Origin: a virus
IMG/VR virus record: IMGVR_UViG_3300042486_001390
Span: 1 to 64,000 of that record
Reading direction: 5' to 3' (one strand)
Length of the DNA stretch: 64,000 nt
How positions within the stretch are numbered: the first letter of the stretch is position 1; each line of letters opens with the position of its first letter. The notes under the pieces were generated by a model. That model saw only the letters and a list, made by a program, of their open reading frames with translations. It did no database searches and was not told where the DNA came from. Positions 1 through 6,804 of this stretch are shown here, in pieces. A program made the position numbers and the translations under genes.

Positions 1-396
1 CCGCAATCCTTTAATTTTTGGCAATCTTGGTCACTTAACCCCGGCAAATGTTCAATTAACCAGCTTTGCCTGTGGATAAGTTGCGATCGATTCATCGAAA
101 TTATTAACTATTGATAAGTAGATTATAGCAGTTAAGTAGGGAGGCACAATTATTTGTAGGATGGGTTAGCGGTAGCGTAACCCATGCGGGCTATCGATTA
201 TGAAGAATACATCAGTATTTATAATTTAGTAATTAAATTAATCAGAAATTTTAAAGATGATCTATTAAATGCCACCGTGACGGAACAGTATAAAAAAGTC
301 AAAATTATATAGGGTTTGCTGAAAAAGTCAATTGGCTGATGATGGGGTGAGTTTCCTACACTCCACCGATTATGCCTGAAAGCTTGCATTTTTTGC
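1..396. other. Left edge without a convincing gene
   Basis: No complete gene is supported here. A short plus frame (184-312, 42 residues) opens inside a palindromic repeat without a ribosome binding site and looks like a leftover fragment. A minus frame over 219-404 overlaps the next gene and has no family features. The composition and the palindrome at 161-187 resemble intergenic repeat debris of cyanobacterial genomes (memory-based impression). Confidence 0.4.
161..187. repeat. Near-perfect palindrome (cyanobacterial intergenic type)
   Basis: The arms read ATGGGTTAGCG and CGTAACCCAT around a three-base centre. Such ATGGGTTA...TAACCCAT palindromes are scattered in many cyanobacterial genomes. 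It could form a hairpin but has no T-run, so a terminator role is not supported. Confidence 0.5.
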
Positions 397-2064
397 TTAT
401 TCATTTTCGGTACCCAAGAAATACCTTAACCAAGATTGTAAAGTTTTAGCACGTCTTTCAACAGTACTTTCTGAAAGTGACGGACACACTTCTAGTAAAA
501 ATTCTCTTGCTCTTTCTGGTTTGATTTCGGAGAGATCATGAGCATTTTGCCACTTAAACCATGCCAAACCCACCTTTGAAGCAATAAATTGGTGAGCCAA
601 GAATCTTTTTTTTGATTTTTCTGACAGACGATCAAGCATGAAACAAGCAGTAGTTGGCTGCACTCGTTCGTCAGCCAGATTAAGAATTTCTGCAGCCCTT
701 CTATAGTAGGAAAACTGCCTTTCTGTAATACCATTTCTATCCAAAAACTGTTGTCGAACAGTTGGCAAAGAATGAGGATATTGAATTAACAGCGAAGATA
801 AATCAACAACTCGTTCTAACCTATCAGCTTGTGGAATATCATGAGAAAGAACCCTGATAGATCGTGATTTTAACCCTGTTAAACTAGATATATATTCATG
901 TTCTGTAGAAATTGTTTTAATGACATTAAATTCTGAAGAATTAATGGAGACAGCCATATCTACTCGCAAATCATCCTCTTTGATTTTTGTGACACAATCT
1001 TGCCAAATACTAACAACTTCTAAGTCATTTTCACTTTCATTATCAATTTTTCCTGAGGAAAGGTCAGAGATAGTTTTTGCCAGTAAATTTGCGTGATTAG
1101 GACTGAGATTGACATGAAGTATAATTGTCCAAGAACCAGGTATTGCCTGCGCTGGAGTAAAAGCGGGAAGTTTATTGATTCTCTCAAAAGTCAGATCGGC
1201 AATTTCTTGAAATAACCGCTCTAATTTATCAATTACACTAGCAACTACAGACCAAGATTTTCTATCTTTAGAATCATTGTCAATACGAACTGCAACTGAC
1301 AATCCATCACTATCAAGAACTGTTCCAATAGTGGCAAGAGACGAAGTGACTAATTGGAGTAACTTGTCTTTTGTCTCTGCCAAATTCTTATCTTCTGTAT
1401 TGCGCTGTAAACTTTGAGTATTATAAATTTTTTTAATTAATTCTTCACCAGCAGAAAAAACATTACTATCTGAATATTTGGTTGTACTGGCTTCTTCAAA
1501 AAATATATTAATTCCCTCTGACCATTCAGCTTTTAACTCTGAGTCATCTACTTGCTCTAATAGATTATTACTAAGAGATTGAAGTTCTTGAAGCTGCGTT
1601 TTGACATGAGGTGCTTTCGCATAAATTCTTCCCCAAGTGGCCAAAAAATCAAAAGTTTGTTCGGCAATTAAAGGGGTTCCGTCCGCAAGACTAACTTTAA
1701 AAAAAGCGTCGAGGGCAGGGGCAAGAAGCGCAAAAATTGGTAATTCCCAACTATTGACAGAAGCGGTAAGAACAAGTAGGCTGATTCTAGATGGACTATC
1801 AGGGGGAATACTATTGCGAGATAAAATTGACGCAATAAATAACCAAACAACCTCATTGTTAATCTCGCTGTCATTCTGTAGAAGCTTACGTCCCAATACC
1901 CCTAAGCCGATTTCTGAAGCTTCGATCGATCCCAGTGCCAACAGAGCGGCAAACTCTCTAACTTGACTATCCACCTTTTTCAGATTGCCGAAAGCTCTAT
2001 CAATTTCTTCTCTAGCTTTATCACTATCGCCAGAGTCTAAAAATTGTTGTACTCTTCTAAGCAT
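397..2064 (-). CDS. Large hypothetical protein with C-terminal helix-turn-helix-like tail
   Basis: A 555-residue soluble protein with no recognised enzymatic motif. The middle (about 230-450) is mixed alpha/beta. The C-terminal 110 residues run through a helical stretch into STVERRAKTLQSWLRYF, which resembles small winged-helix modules found at the ends of restriction-type and other DNA-associated proteins of bacteria (inference from pattern). The start follows an AGAGGT ribosome binding site, with a TATAAT-like -10 near 2095-2100. It stands alone, followed by gene-free DNA on its 3' side, and upstream lies a copy of the dispersed repeat that punctuates phage gene blocks. Function unknown; an accessory or defence-type gene is possible. 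Confidence 0.75.
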   Translation of the reverse strand: MLRRVQQFLDSGDSDKAREEIDRAFGNLKKVDSQVREFAALLALGSIEASEIGLGVLGRKLLQNDSEINNEVVWLFIASILSRNSIPPDSPSRISLLVLTASVNSWELPIFALLAPALDAFFKVSLADGTPLIAEQTFDFLATWGRIYAKAPHVKTQLQELQSLSNNLLEQVDDSELKAEWSEGINIFFEEASTTKYSDSNVFSAGEELIKKIYNTQSLQRNTEDKNLAETKDKLLQLVTSSLATIGTVLDSDGLSVAVRIDNDSKDRKSWSVVASVIDKLERLFQEIADLTFERINKLPAFTPAQAIPGSWTIILHVNLSPNHANLLAKTISDLSSGKIDNESENDLEVVSIWQDCVTKIKEDDLRVDMAVSINSSEFNVIKTISTEHEYISSLTGLKSRSIRVLSHDIPQADRLERVVDLSSLLIQYPHSLPTVRQQFLDRNGITERQFSYYRRAAEILNLADERVQPTTACFMLDRLSEKSKKRFLAHQFIASKVGLAWFKWQNAHDLSEIKPERAREFLLEVCPSLSESTVERRAKTLQSWLRYFLGTENE

Positions 2065-2118
2065 CGTTCTACCTCTTAAATATCCGATTTCAATTTATTA
2101 TATCTTCTTTTCTTTTTT

Positions 2119-2220
2119 TTCCTCTATACAGTATCAACGGTATCAACAAACCTTGAAACCCAGTCAGGGTAAAGGTTTCGATTGTTAACAACCTTATTGA
2201 CAATGAAATTACAAAAGAAC
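2119..2220 (+). repeat. Dispersed intergenic repeat, type A copy 1
   Basis: The core runs TTTCCTCTATACAGTATCAA, then a GGTTT-type half, then a TTGTTAACAACCTT-like palindrome. Related copies lie at 9647-9745, 34870-34990 (inverted), 35082-35185 (inverted), 49191-49290 and 49411-49525. All are in gene-free gaps. Confidence 0.7.
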
Positions 2221-2263
2221 AGTAGATATACTTAGCATATTTAAATTAAATACTGCTATCTGC

Positions 2264-4525
2264 TTAGAGGATCGTTGCTAGTGATTCTTTAAAAGGCACT
2301 GGATAACTTGAATTTTGAAAGACCCGTATTGTGTAAGCTGTTTGGACTGACCCCCAGTCGGCTATCTGTTGCGATTCTGTGTAAACGACGCTTCGGGCCG
2401 ACGATACTGACCATTCTCGTTTTACCGTCGCCCCGTCGTAAATTCTGACTACATAGCTGTCCAATTCTCCTGCTGCGTAAGCAATATCGATATAGTCGAT
2501 CCAACGACCATTTAACCGCGTCCGTCGATACCAAGTAATAATTAAATCGTTGTTATCTTTTTCCCCTCTTACAGCACAAGGGAAAGGCTTTAATCCTTCT
2601 AAAGTAATTGCGTGAGAGACTTCTTCCTCTATATCAGTTTCAAGTAATCCATTAGGAACTACTTTTAATAAATATTCTCGATTAATATCAGAAAGATTTA
2701 AAGGGAGTCGAACTAAATAATTAGTTAGTAGCACAAATTTTTCCCCTATTATATGCTTAGAAATGGCTGGTTCAGTTCCCTTGACTCCACGAATTGTATA
2801 TGAAATATCAAAGGTTAAAGGATTGCTGGACACAATAGCAGCATTTTTAAAAGCTATAATTTCTCCAGTAGAAAACCAACCTAATTGTTTGCCTGATAGA
2901 AATGTTTCAAGGGTAACTGGCTCTAATTGCCCTGAATTCATACTTATTCGTATCCAATTTGAATCGTCAATAAAACTAGGAGAAGCGTTGTTAAAATTTG
3001 GGGAAAAGCTCAATACAGTACCAGTTACGCTGTTGACAACATTGCCAACAGCAAAATCATAGCTTAATCCGTTGTCATCAGAATAAAATAATGCTCCTTT
3101 CCTAAAACTAGAGTTACCTTCAATTGCCACATAAATTCCTATGTCTGTATCTCGGCTATTAACTATTGGGACTTCAATAGGAATAGCGTTAGCGCGTCCG
3201 TAGGGACGAGGAGTGTTATTGTCTGGCGGAAATTCGTTATCTATAGGAATATCTGGTAAATATCCTACTCCTTGAAATCGAGTAGCTTCAATTTCAATTA
3301 AATAATTTACGCCTCTTACTTTTTTGGTGATTTGCATCAATTCCTGATGATAATTGTTATTATCATTGGTAAAAATTACATCCCCAACTTTCAGATTTTC
3401 CCATGCTGGCAATAAAAACATTTTTGAAAAAGTTTTTGATTGCGTTTTCCCTAAAAAAAGAATTTTTGAGGCGGTATTCATAAAAAACGCATCTATATCT
3501 ATTAGCTTAGTTTGAAAACTAAGCTCGTTTGTGTGAATATCTGATGGGTCTTTAGCTACTACGGTAATAGTTTCATAATTTTTTAAAACATTTAGTCCAG
3601 ATACTGTAACGGCACTAGGAGTTTCTCTAAAATGAGTCAATTTTTTCTCATTAAGGTCAATAGGATTTTCTCCAAATTTTTTAGACCCAAAAGAGCTTTT
3701 AGGGATAAAAATAGGATCAGATGATTGTTCTTGTCTTTTAAAAATTATTTTATCTTTTGGCTCCCTTGCGACAATAAAAAAAGCTCTCATAAGTTCTTCC
3801 AACTGATCAGCAAAAGATGTTCCATCAAACAATAAATCAAATCCTTGAATTCGGTAATCACTAGGAATGTCAGTCACGTCAATTTGATCGTCTGTTCTAC
3901 TAGCTAATTTACAAATAGTTTTCAAAATATCTTTTATTTTTGGATTGTCTCCACTTTCTCCAATCACTTCAACATCAATAGTAGGAAATCCAGTGCCGTC
4001 ATAATTGGCAATCGGATAATTATTAAAAAGCAAAAAAGACATTCCAGTAAAAGCAGGTACTGGGTTGGATTCTTTTGATTGAATTACTGACGATGGTGTA
4101 GTTTGATTGCCAGTATAAATAGTTGTATGCTCAATAAACTTTAGGCTTTTTTCGTCATTGGTTTCAGAATTGTAAACGAGGACGCTGTTCATCCAAACTC
4201 GCCTAACAGAGCCAATTTTTCTAGCAATTGGATAAGCGGCTGTCAGAAAATAAGTGTAAACTTCGGTAGTTTGCCCACCACCGCCACCTTTTCCCCCCTG
4301 CCTTTCGGACGTGACGACTTCCTTAAGGGGAACCCCCCACATCATAGTTAGCCCTTCTTTCCTCACCTTTCCAAAAGGATAGGATAGGCTTCTGCCGTAT
4401 TCAGCATCGGGAACACCAGTATCCTCAATTTTTCCTTTTTGTTGGGTAGGAGGTTTAGGAGCAAATAGAGATAATAATAGGTTAGCTCCGATTCCTATCG
4501 CTACGGGAATGAGAAAATTAGCCAC
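2264..4525 (-). CDS. Tail hub / baseplate protein (GTA- and gpJ-like)
   Basis: A 753-residue protein. The N-terminal 25 residues are a hydrophobic segment (IPVAIGIGANLLLSLF) followed by a glycine-rich loop near residue 75-85 and then VYTYFLTAAYPIARKIGSVR, the signature of the phage tail hub region of gene-transfer-agent and lambdoid host-specificity proteins (PF13550-type). The middle contains repeated beta-rich stretches, and the C-terminus has fibronectin-like beta sandwiches (ITWYRRTRLNGRWIDY and following). In such families the protein closes the tail tip and carries fibre attachment. It is separated from the NlpC/P60 and tape measure genes (10-26 kb) by the accessory island at 4.6-9.2 kb, which suggests that island was inserted into the tail module. 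Confidence is good for the tail role, moderate for hub versus tip assignment. Confidence 0.75.
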   Translation of the reverse strand: MANFLIPVAIGIGANLLLSLFAPKPPTQQKGKIEDTGVPDAEYGRSLSYPFGKVRKEGLTMMWGVPLKEVVTSERQGGKGGGGGQTTEVYTYFLTAAYPIARKIGSVRRVWMNSVLVYNSETNDEKSLKFIEHTTIYTGNQTTPSSVIQSKESNPVPAFTGMSFLLFNNYPIANYDGTGFPTIDVEVIGESGDNPKIKDILKTICKLASRTDDQIDVTDIPSDYRIQGFDLLFDGTSFADQLEELMRAFFIVAREPKDKIIFKRQEQSSDPIFIPKSSFGSKKFGENPIDLNEKKLTHFRETPSAVTVSGLNVLKNYETITVVAKDPSDIHTNELSFQTKLIDIDAFFMNTASKILFLGKTQSKTFSKMFLLPAWENLKVGDVIFTNDNNNYHQELMQITKKVRGVNYLIEIEATRFQGVGYLPDIPIDNEFPPDNNTPRPYGRANAIPIEVPIVNSRDTDIGIYVAIEGNSSFRKGALFYSDDNGLSYDFAVGNVVNSVTGTVLSFSPNFNNASPSFIDDSNWIRISMNSGQLEPVTLETFLSGKQLGWFSTGEIIAFKNAAIVSSNPLTFDISYTIRGVKGTEPAISKHIIGEKFVLLTNYLVRLPLNLSDINREYLLKVVPNGLLETDIEEEVSHAITLEGLKPFPCAVRGEKDNNDLIITWYRRTRLNGRWIDYIDIAYAAGELDSYVVRIYDGATVKREWSVSSARSVVYTESQQIADWGSVQTAYTIRVFQNSSYPVPFKESLATIL

Positions 4526-4556
4526 GGCTTTTTAAATAGTATTTTCTCTATTCTAA

Positions 4557-4629
4557 TAGGTTGAGCAGGGGTTGAACCTGCCTAAGACGAATTATGAGTT
4601 CGTTGCCTCAACCGCTCGGCCATCAACCC
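4557..4629 (-). tRNA. tRNA with CAU anticodon (Met or Ile2)
   Basis: The minus strand folds as a cloverleaf: acceptor GGGTTGA with TCAACCT (first pair G-U), D stem GCC/GGC, anticodon stem ACGAA/TTCGT with loop CTCATAA (anticodon CAT), a five-base variable loop, T stem GCAGG/CCTGC with loop TTCAACC, and discriminator A. CCA is not encoded. A CAU anticodon can belong to elongator or initiator tRNA-Met or to lysidine-modified tRNA-Ile2; the sequence alone does not settle this. Its 5' acceptor strand contains the stop codon of the HigA-like gene. Confidence 0.85.
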
Positions 4630-5078
4630 TTGATTTGTTTTGGGGAAAATAAAGCAGGAGATATATTTAAAAAATTGGCTAATTTTTGAATGTAGATAGG
4701 AGTTAACTCTTGTAGTCCATCAAAAATATCATCCAAGATTGACTTGCTTTCAAAAATAGATAGCAAATCTTGCTTTTGTAGGTTTCTTTCCTCTAATATG
4801 AATTTCAACAATTCAAGTCCATAAATATCAGGTATTGGCTCTTGATTTTCCTCATACTCATAAATCAAAGTTCCTAAAACACTTAAATACTCCCTTTCTT
4901 CTATTGTCAATTGAATTTTATCTAATATGATTTTATCTAAAAAAGAACTGATAACTCTTTCCGTGTTTTCTAGCTCTTCCTTGTCGTAAATAGGACGAGG
5001 AGGGTATTGTTTTAATAATTCTAAGTATTTATTTGTATCAAACATAGTGTGACTGTAATCGCTGTAACTTTTTATCAT
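4623..5078 (-). CDS. HigA-like HTH antitoxin / regulator
   Basis: A 151-residue protein. After a short N-terminal lead it reads NKYLELLKQYPPRPI, then an acidic helical region, then LLKFILEERNLQKQDLLSIF and LANFLNISPALF. This order matches the COG5499-type HigA antitoxin family, in which the C-terminal half is an XRE-like helix-turn-helix. The usual family start corresponds to the internal Met at residue 12, so translation may begin there. No HigB-type toxin gene lies beside it, so it may be an orphan regulator. The TGA stop lies inside the acceptor stem of the downstream tRNA, implying co-transcription. Confidence 0.75.
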   Translation of the reverse strand: MIKSYSDYSHTMFDTNKYLELLKQYPPRPIYDKEELENTERVISSFLDKIILDKIQLTIEEREYLSVLGTLIYEYEENQEPIPDIYGLELLKFILEERNLQKQDLLSIFESKSILDDIFDGLQELTPIYIQKLANFLNISPALFSPKQIKG

Positions 5079-5177
5079 AGGTCAAGTCTTTGATTTTGTC
5101 AATATGTTTGATTTTAAGTGGGTTGGGCTGGATTTGCACTAGCGTGGAATTAAATCTACAGATTTACTATATTAGAT

Positions 5178-5492
5178 TTATTTTCTGTAAAAATTAAGAT
5201 CACACCAAAAGGAATCTTTCCAAAAATTTATCAATTTTATATTTTTTTCAGCTATTAATTTTCGCCAAAGACGAAAATTCTCAAAAAAGTTATACCATCC
5301 AAAAGGAACATCCTCTCTAAGGGTAGTCCAAATAATAGGTAAATAGCTGTCGATAGGTTTATAAAGTTTGTTACAAACATAAATATAAAAACCAAAAGAC
5401 AAAGTGTAAAACAACCCTTTGGTGATTAACATAAATCCCCATACAGAAATTAAAAACAAATTCAAGATTAAGGTTATCGGTTTTATTTTCAT
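5178..5492 (-). CDS. Small membrane protein, unknown
   Basis: A 104-residue protein with one or two hydrophobic N-terminal helices (about residues 5-40) and an aromatic, basic C-terminal half. Its start overlaps the stop of the upstream gene by four bases (ATGA), so the two are translationally coupled. No family recognised. A role in lysis or superinfection exclusion is possible by analogy with other small phage membrane proteins but is not shown. Confidence 0.6.
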   Translation of the reverse strand: MKIKPITLILNLFLISVWGFMLITKGLFYTLSFGFYIYVCNKLYKPIDSYLPIIWTTLREDVPFGWYNFFENFRLWRKLIAEKNIKLINFWKDSFWCDLNFYRK

Positions 5493-5683
5493 TTTTGACC
5501 TTTAATAGATTTTAAAGTTATTACTATGCTAGTTACACAAAAAAGCCAAACATACCAAAATTTAAAAAGCAATTCTGTTTCTGTTAAATGTAAATGAATG
5601 AATCTAATACCGAAAATTATACAAGTATTAAAACTCATGATAGCAATCAAAAGGTAATAGTTTATTTGTTTAGTCTTTTTCAT
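5489..5683 (-). CDS. Small two-helix membrane protein, unknown
   Basis: A 64-residue protein with two predicted membrane segments (about 8-28 and 40-57) and charged ends. It forms a two-gene unit with the following membrane protein gene through an ATGA overlap. Holin-like topology, but the location far from other lysis genes gives no support for that role. Confidence 0.55.
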   Translation of the reverse strand: MKKTKQINYYLLIAIMSFNTCIIFGIRFIHLHLTETELLFKFWYVWLFCVTSIVITLKSIKGQK

Positions 5684-5737
5684 GTCTTATTAGTTTAATC
5701 TTTTTAGGTGTTCTATGTTACTTTACTACAATTAAAG

Positions 5738-5935
5738 TTATTTGTCTATAGTTTTGATAAGAAAATAAATTAAATTTACTTTTTCCGGTGTCAGTGTTTT
5801 GATTTTTATTAAGATTTTTACTAATTTATCCTTAAGTTCTTTTTTAGTGGGTTCTATGTTAGTTGGTTCATAGATGAAAGTTTTGGCACTCCCATCTTGT
5901 TCTATTTTAGTCAAAGTGTATTTTTCCATGATCAT
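5738..5935 (-). CDS. Small hypothetical protein
   Basis: A 65-residue charged protein. The N-terminal half looks like a short beta hairpin (YTLTKIEQDGSAKTFIYEP) and the C-terminal half is a lysine-rich helix. It lies in line with the neighbouring minus-strand genes. No family recognised. Confidence 0.5.
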   Translation of the reverse strand: MIMEKYTLTKIEQDGSAKTFIYEPTNIEPTKKELKDKLVKILIKIKTLTPEKVNLIYFLIKTIDK

Positions 5936-5958
5936 AGTGCCTTCTTTTATGTGTAGGT

Positions 5959-6414
5959 TTATCTTAATATATCTAGCCCTCGATTTCTGATTCTTTGAGC
6001 AAAGTCTTTATTAAATACTTTTGATTTTTTAATCACAGTAATCTGATTGCTTGGCCAGTATTCTAGCAGAAAATCAACGAGTTCTATTGAAGTTGTGTGT
6101 ATTCTAGCTTCTTTGCTGTATCCTTTTAGTAATTGGTAAAAAAGAAATAGTCCACTAAGCAGGTCTTTTTCAATTACCCAAAATACTAATCTAATTAATG
6201 TATTGCTAAGTCGCCAGTGTTTTAGAAGTTGGCATAGTTTTGTTTCCTCTAATTGCCAGTAACTGAAAAAATCCAAAACATTAGAGATTACTGGGTAGTC
6301 GCTTCTATTTACGAAGTCAGATACTAGAGCATCGATTGCTTCTAGAGATTGACACATCCCGATGGATGCAATCGATAATCCCTCTAATTTATATCCTGAG
6401 ATAATTTGTAGCAT
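5959..6414 (-). CDS. Hypothetical helical protein downstream of the CRISPR array
   Basis: A 151-residue, largely helical protein with no recognised motif. It lies 63 bases past the array on the same strand as the TnpB-like nuclease, so nuclease, array and this gene could share a transcript. Upstream of the start the minus strand is purine-rich with AAGGCAAG-like stretches, but no well-spaced ribosome binding site is visible. It could be an accessory component of the CRISPR locus; only its position suggests this. Confidence 0.6.
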   Translation of the reverse strand: MLQIISGYKLEGLSIASIGMCQSLEAIDALVSDFVNRSDYPVISNVLDFFSYWQLEETKLCQLLKHWRLSNTLIRLVFWVIEKDLLSGLFLFYQLLKGYSKEARIHTTSIELVDFLLEYWPSNQITVIKKSKVFNKDFAQRIRNRGLDILR

Positions 6415-6477
6415 GGTTTTAAAGTTTTGTTTTGTTTTCTTGCCTTAGTTTGCCTTGCCTTGTCTTGTATTTGTTTC

Positions 6478-6804
6478 CTTGCAATCTACTTAACAAGTCA
6501 AGCCGATTGTTACTATCCTTAAAGCCTCTATTGATTGCCATTAAGAAGCTCTTGCAATCTACTTAACAAGTCAAGCCGATTGTTACGGAATGACCGCAAT
6601 TATACGAAAAAGCGACTAAAGACTTCTTGCAATCTACTTAACAAGTCAAGCCGATTGTTACGTTACCGATTAGATTGTGGGGATTGTGGACGGTTCCCTT
6701 GCAATCTACTTAACAAGTCAAGCCGATTGTTACAAAACCCACCGATCCAGACACTTTAGCGGTTCTGGCTTGCAATCTACTTAACAAGTCAAGCCGATTG
6801 TTAC
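6478..6804 (-). CRISPR. CRISPR array, five identical 36-bp repeats, four spacers
   Basis: Repeats lie at 6478-6513, 6551-6586, 6626-6661, 6698-6733 and 6769-6804. All five are identical: on the minus strand they begin GTAACAATCGGC and end TAGATTGCAAG. Spacers are 37, 39, 36 and 35 bases, all different. The repeat can form a small hairpin (CTTGA with TTAAG, one G-U pair) and its ends pair through CAATC/GATTG. The array touches the 3' end of the TnpB-like nuclease gene: the last four bases of that gene region (GGG TAA) lie in the first minus-strand repeat. No cas1, cas2 or cas4 is in the window. Strand is inferred from the nuclease gene and the anti-repeat. I noticed no spacer match inside the window by eye, which is not a proper search. 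Confidence 0.95.

Noticed and set aside
219-404. 61-residue minus frame at the left edge
   Set aside because: Overlaps the start of repeat debris and the next gene's end, with no family features or ribosome binding site.
6535-6759. Plus-strand frame over the array (CNLLNKSSRLL repeats)
   Set aside because: It is the translation of the 36-bp repeats and spacers and has no ribosome binding site.
6478-6804. Array transcribed on the plus strand with 6415-6477 as leader
   Set aside because: It would run antisense into the nuclease gene, and the anti-repeat would then need an antisense transcript. The minus orientation is simpler, though not proven.
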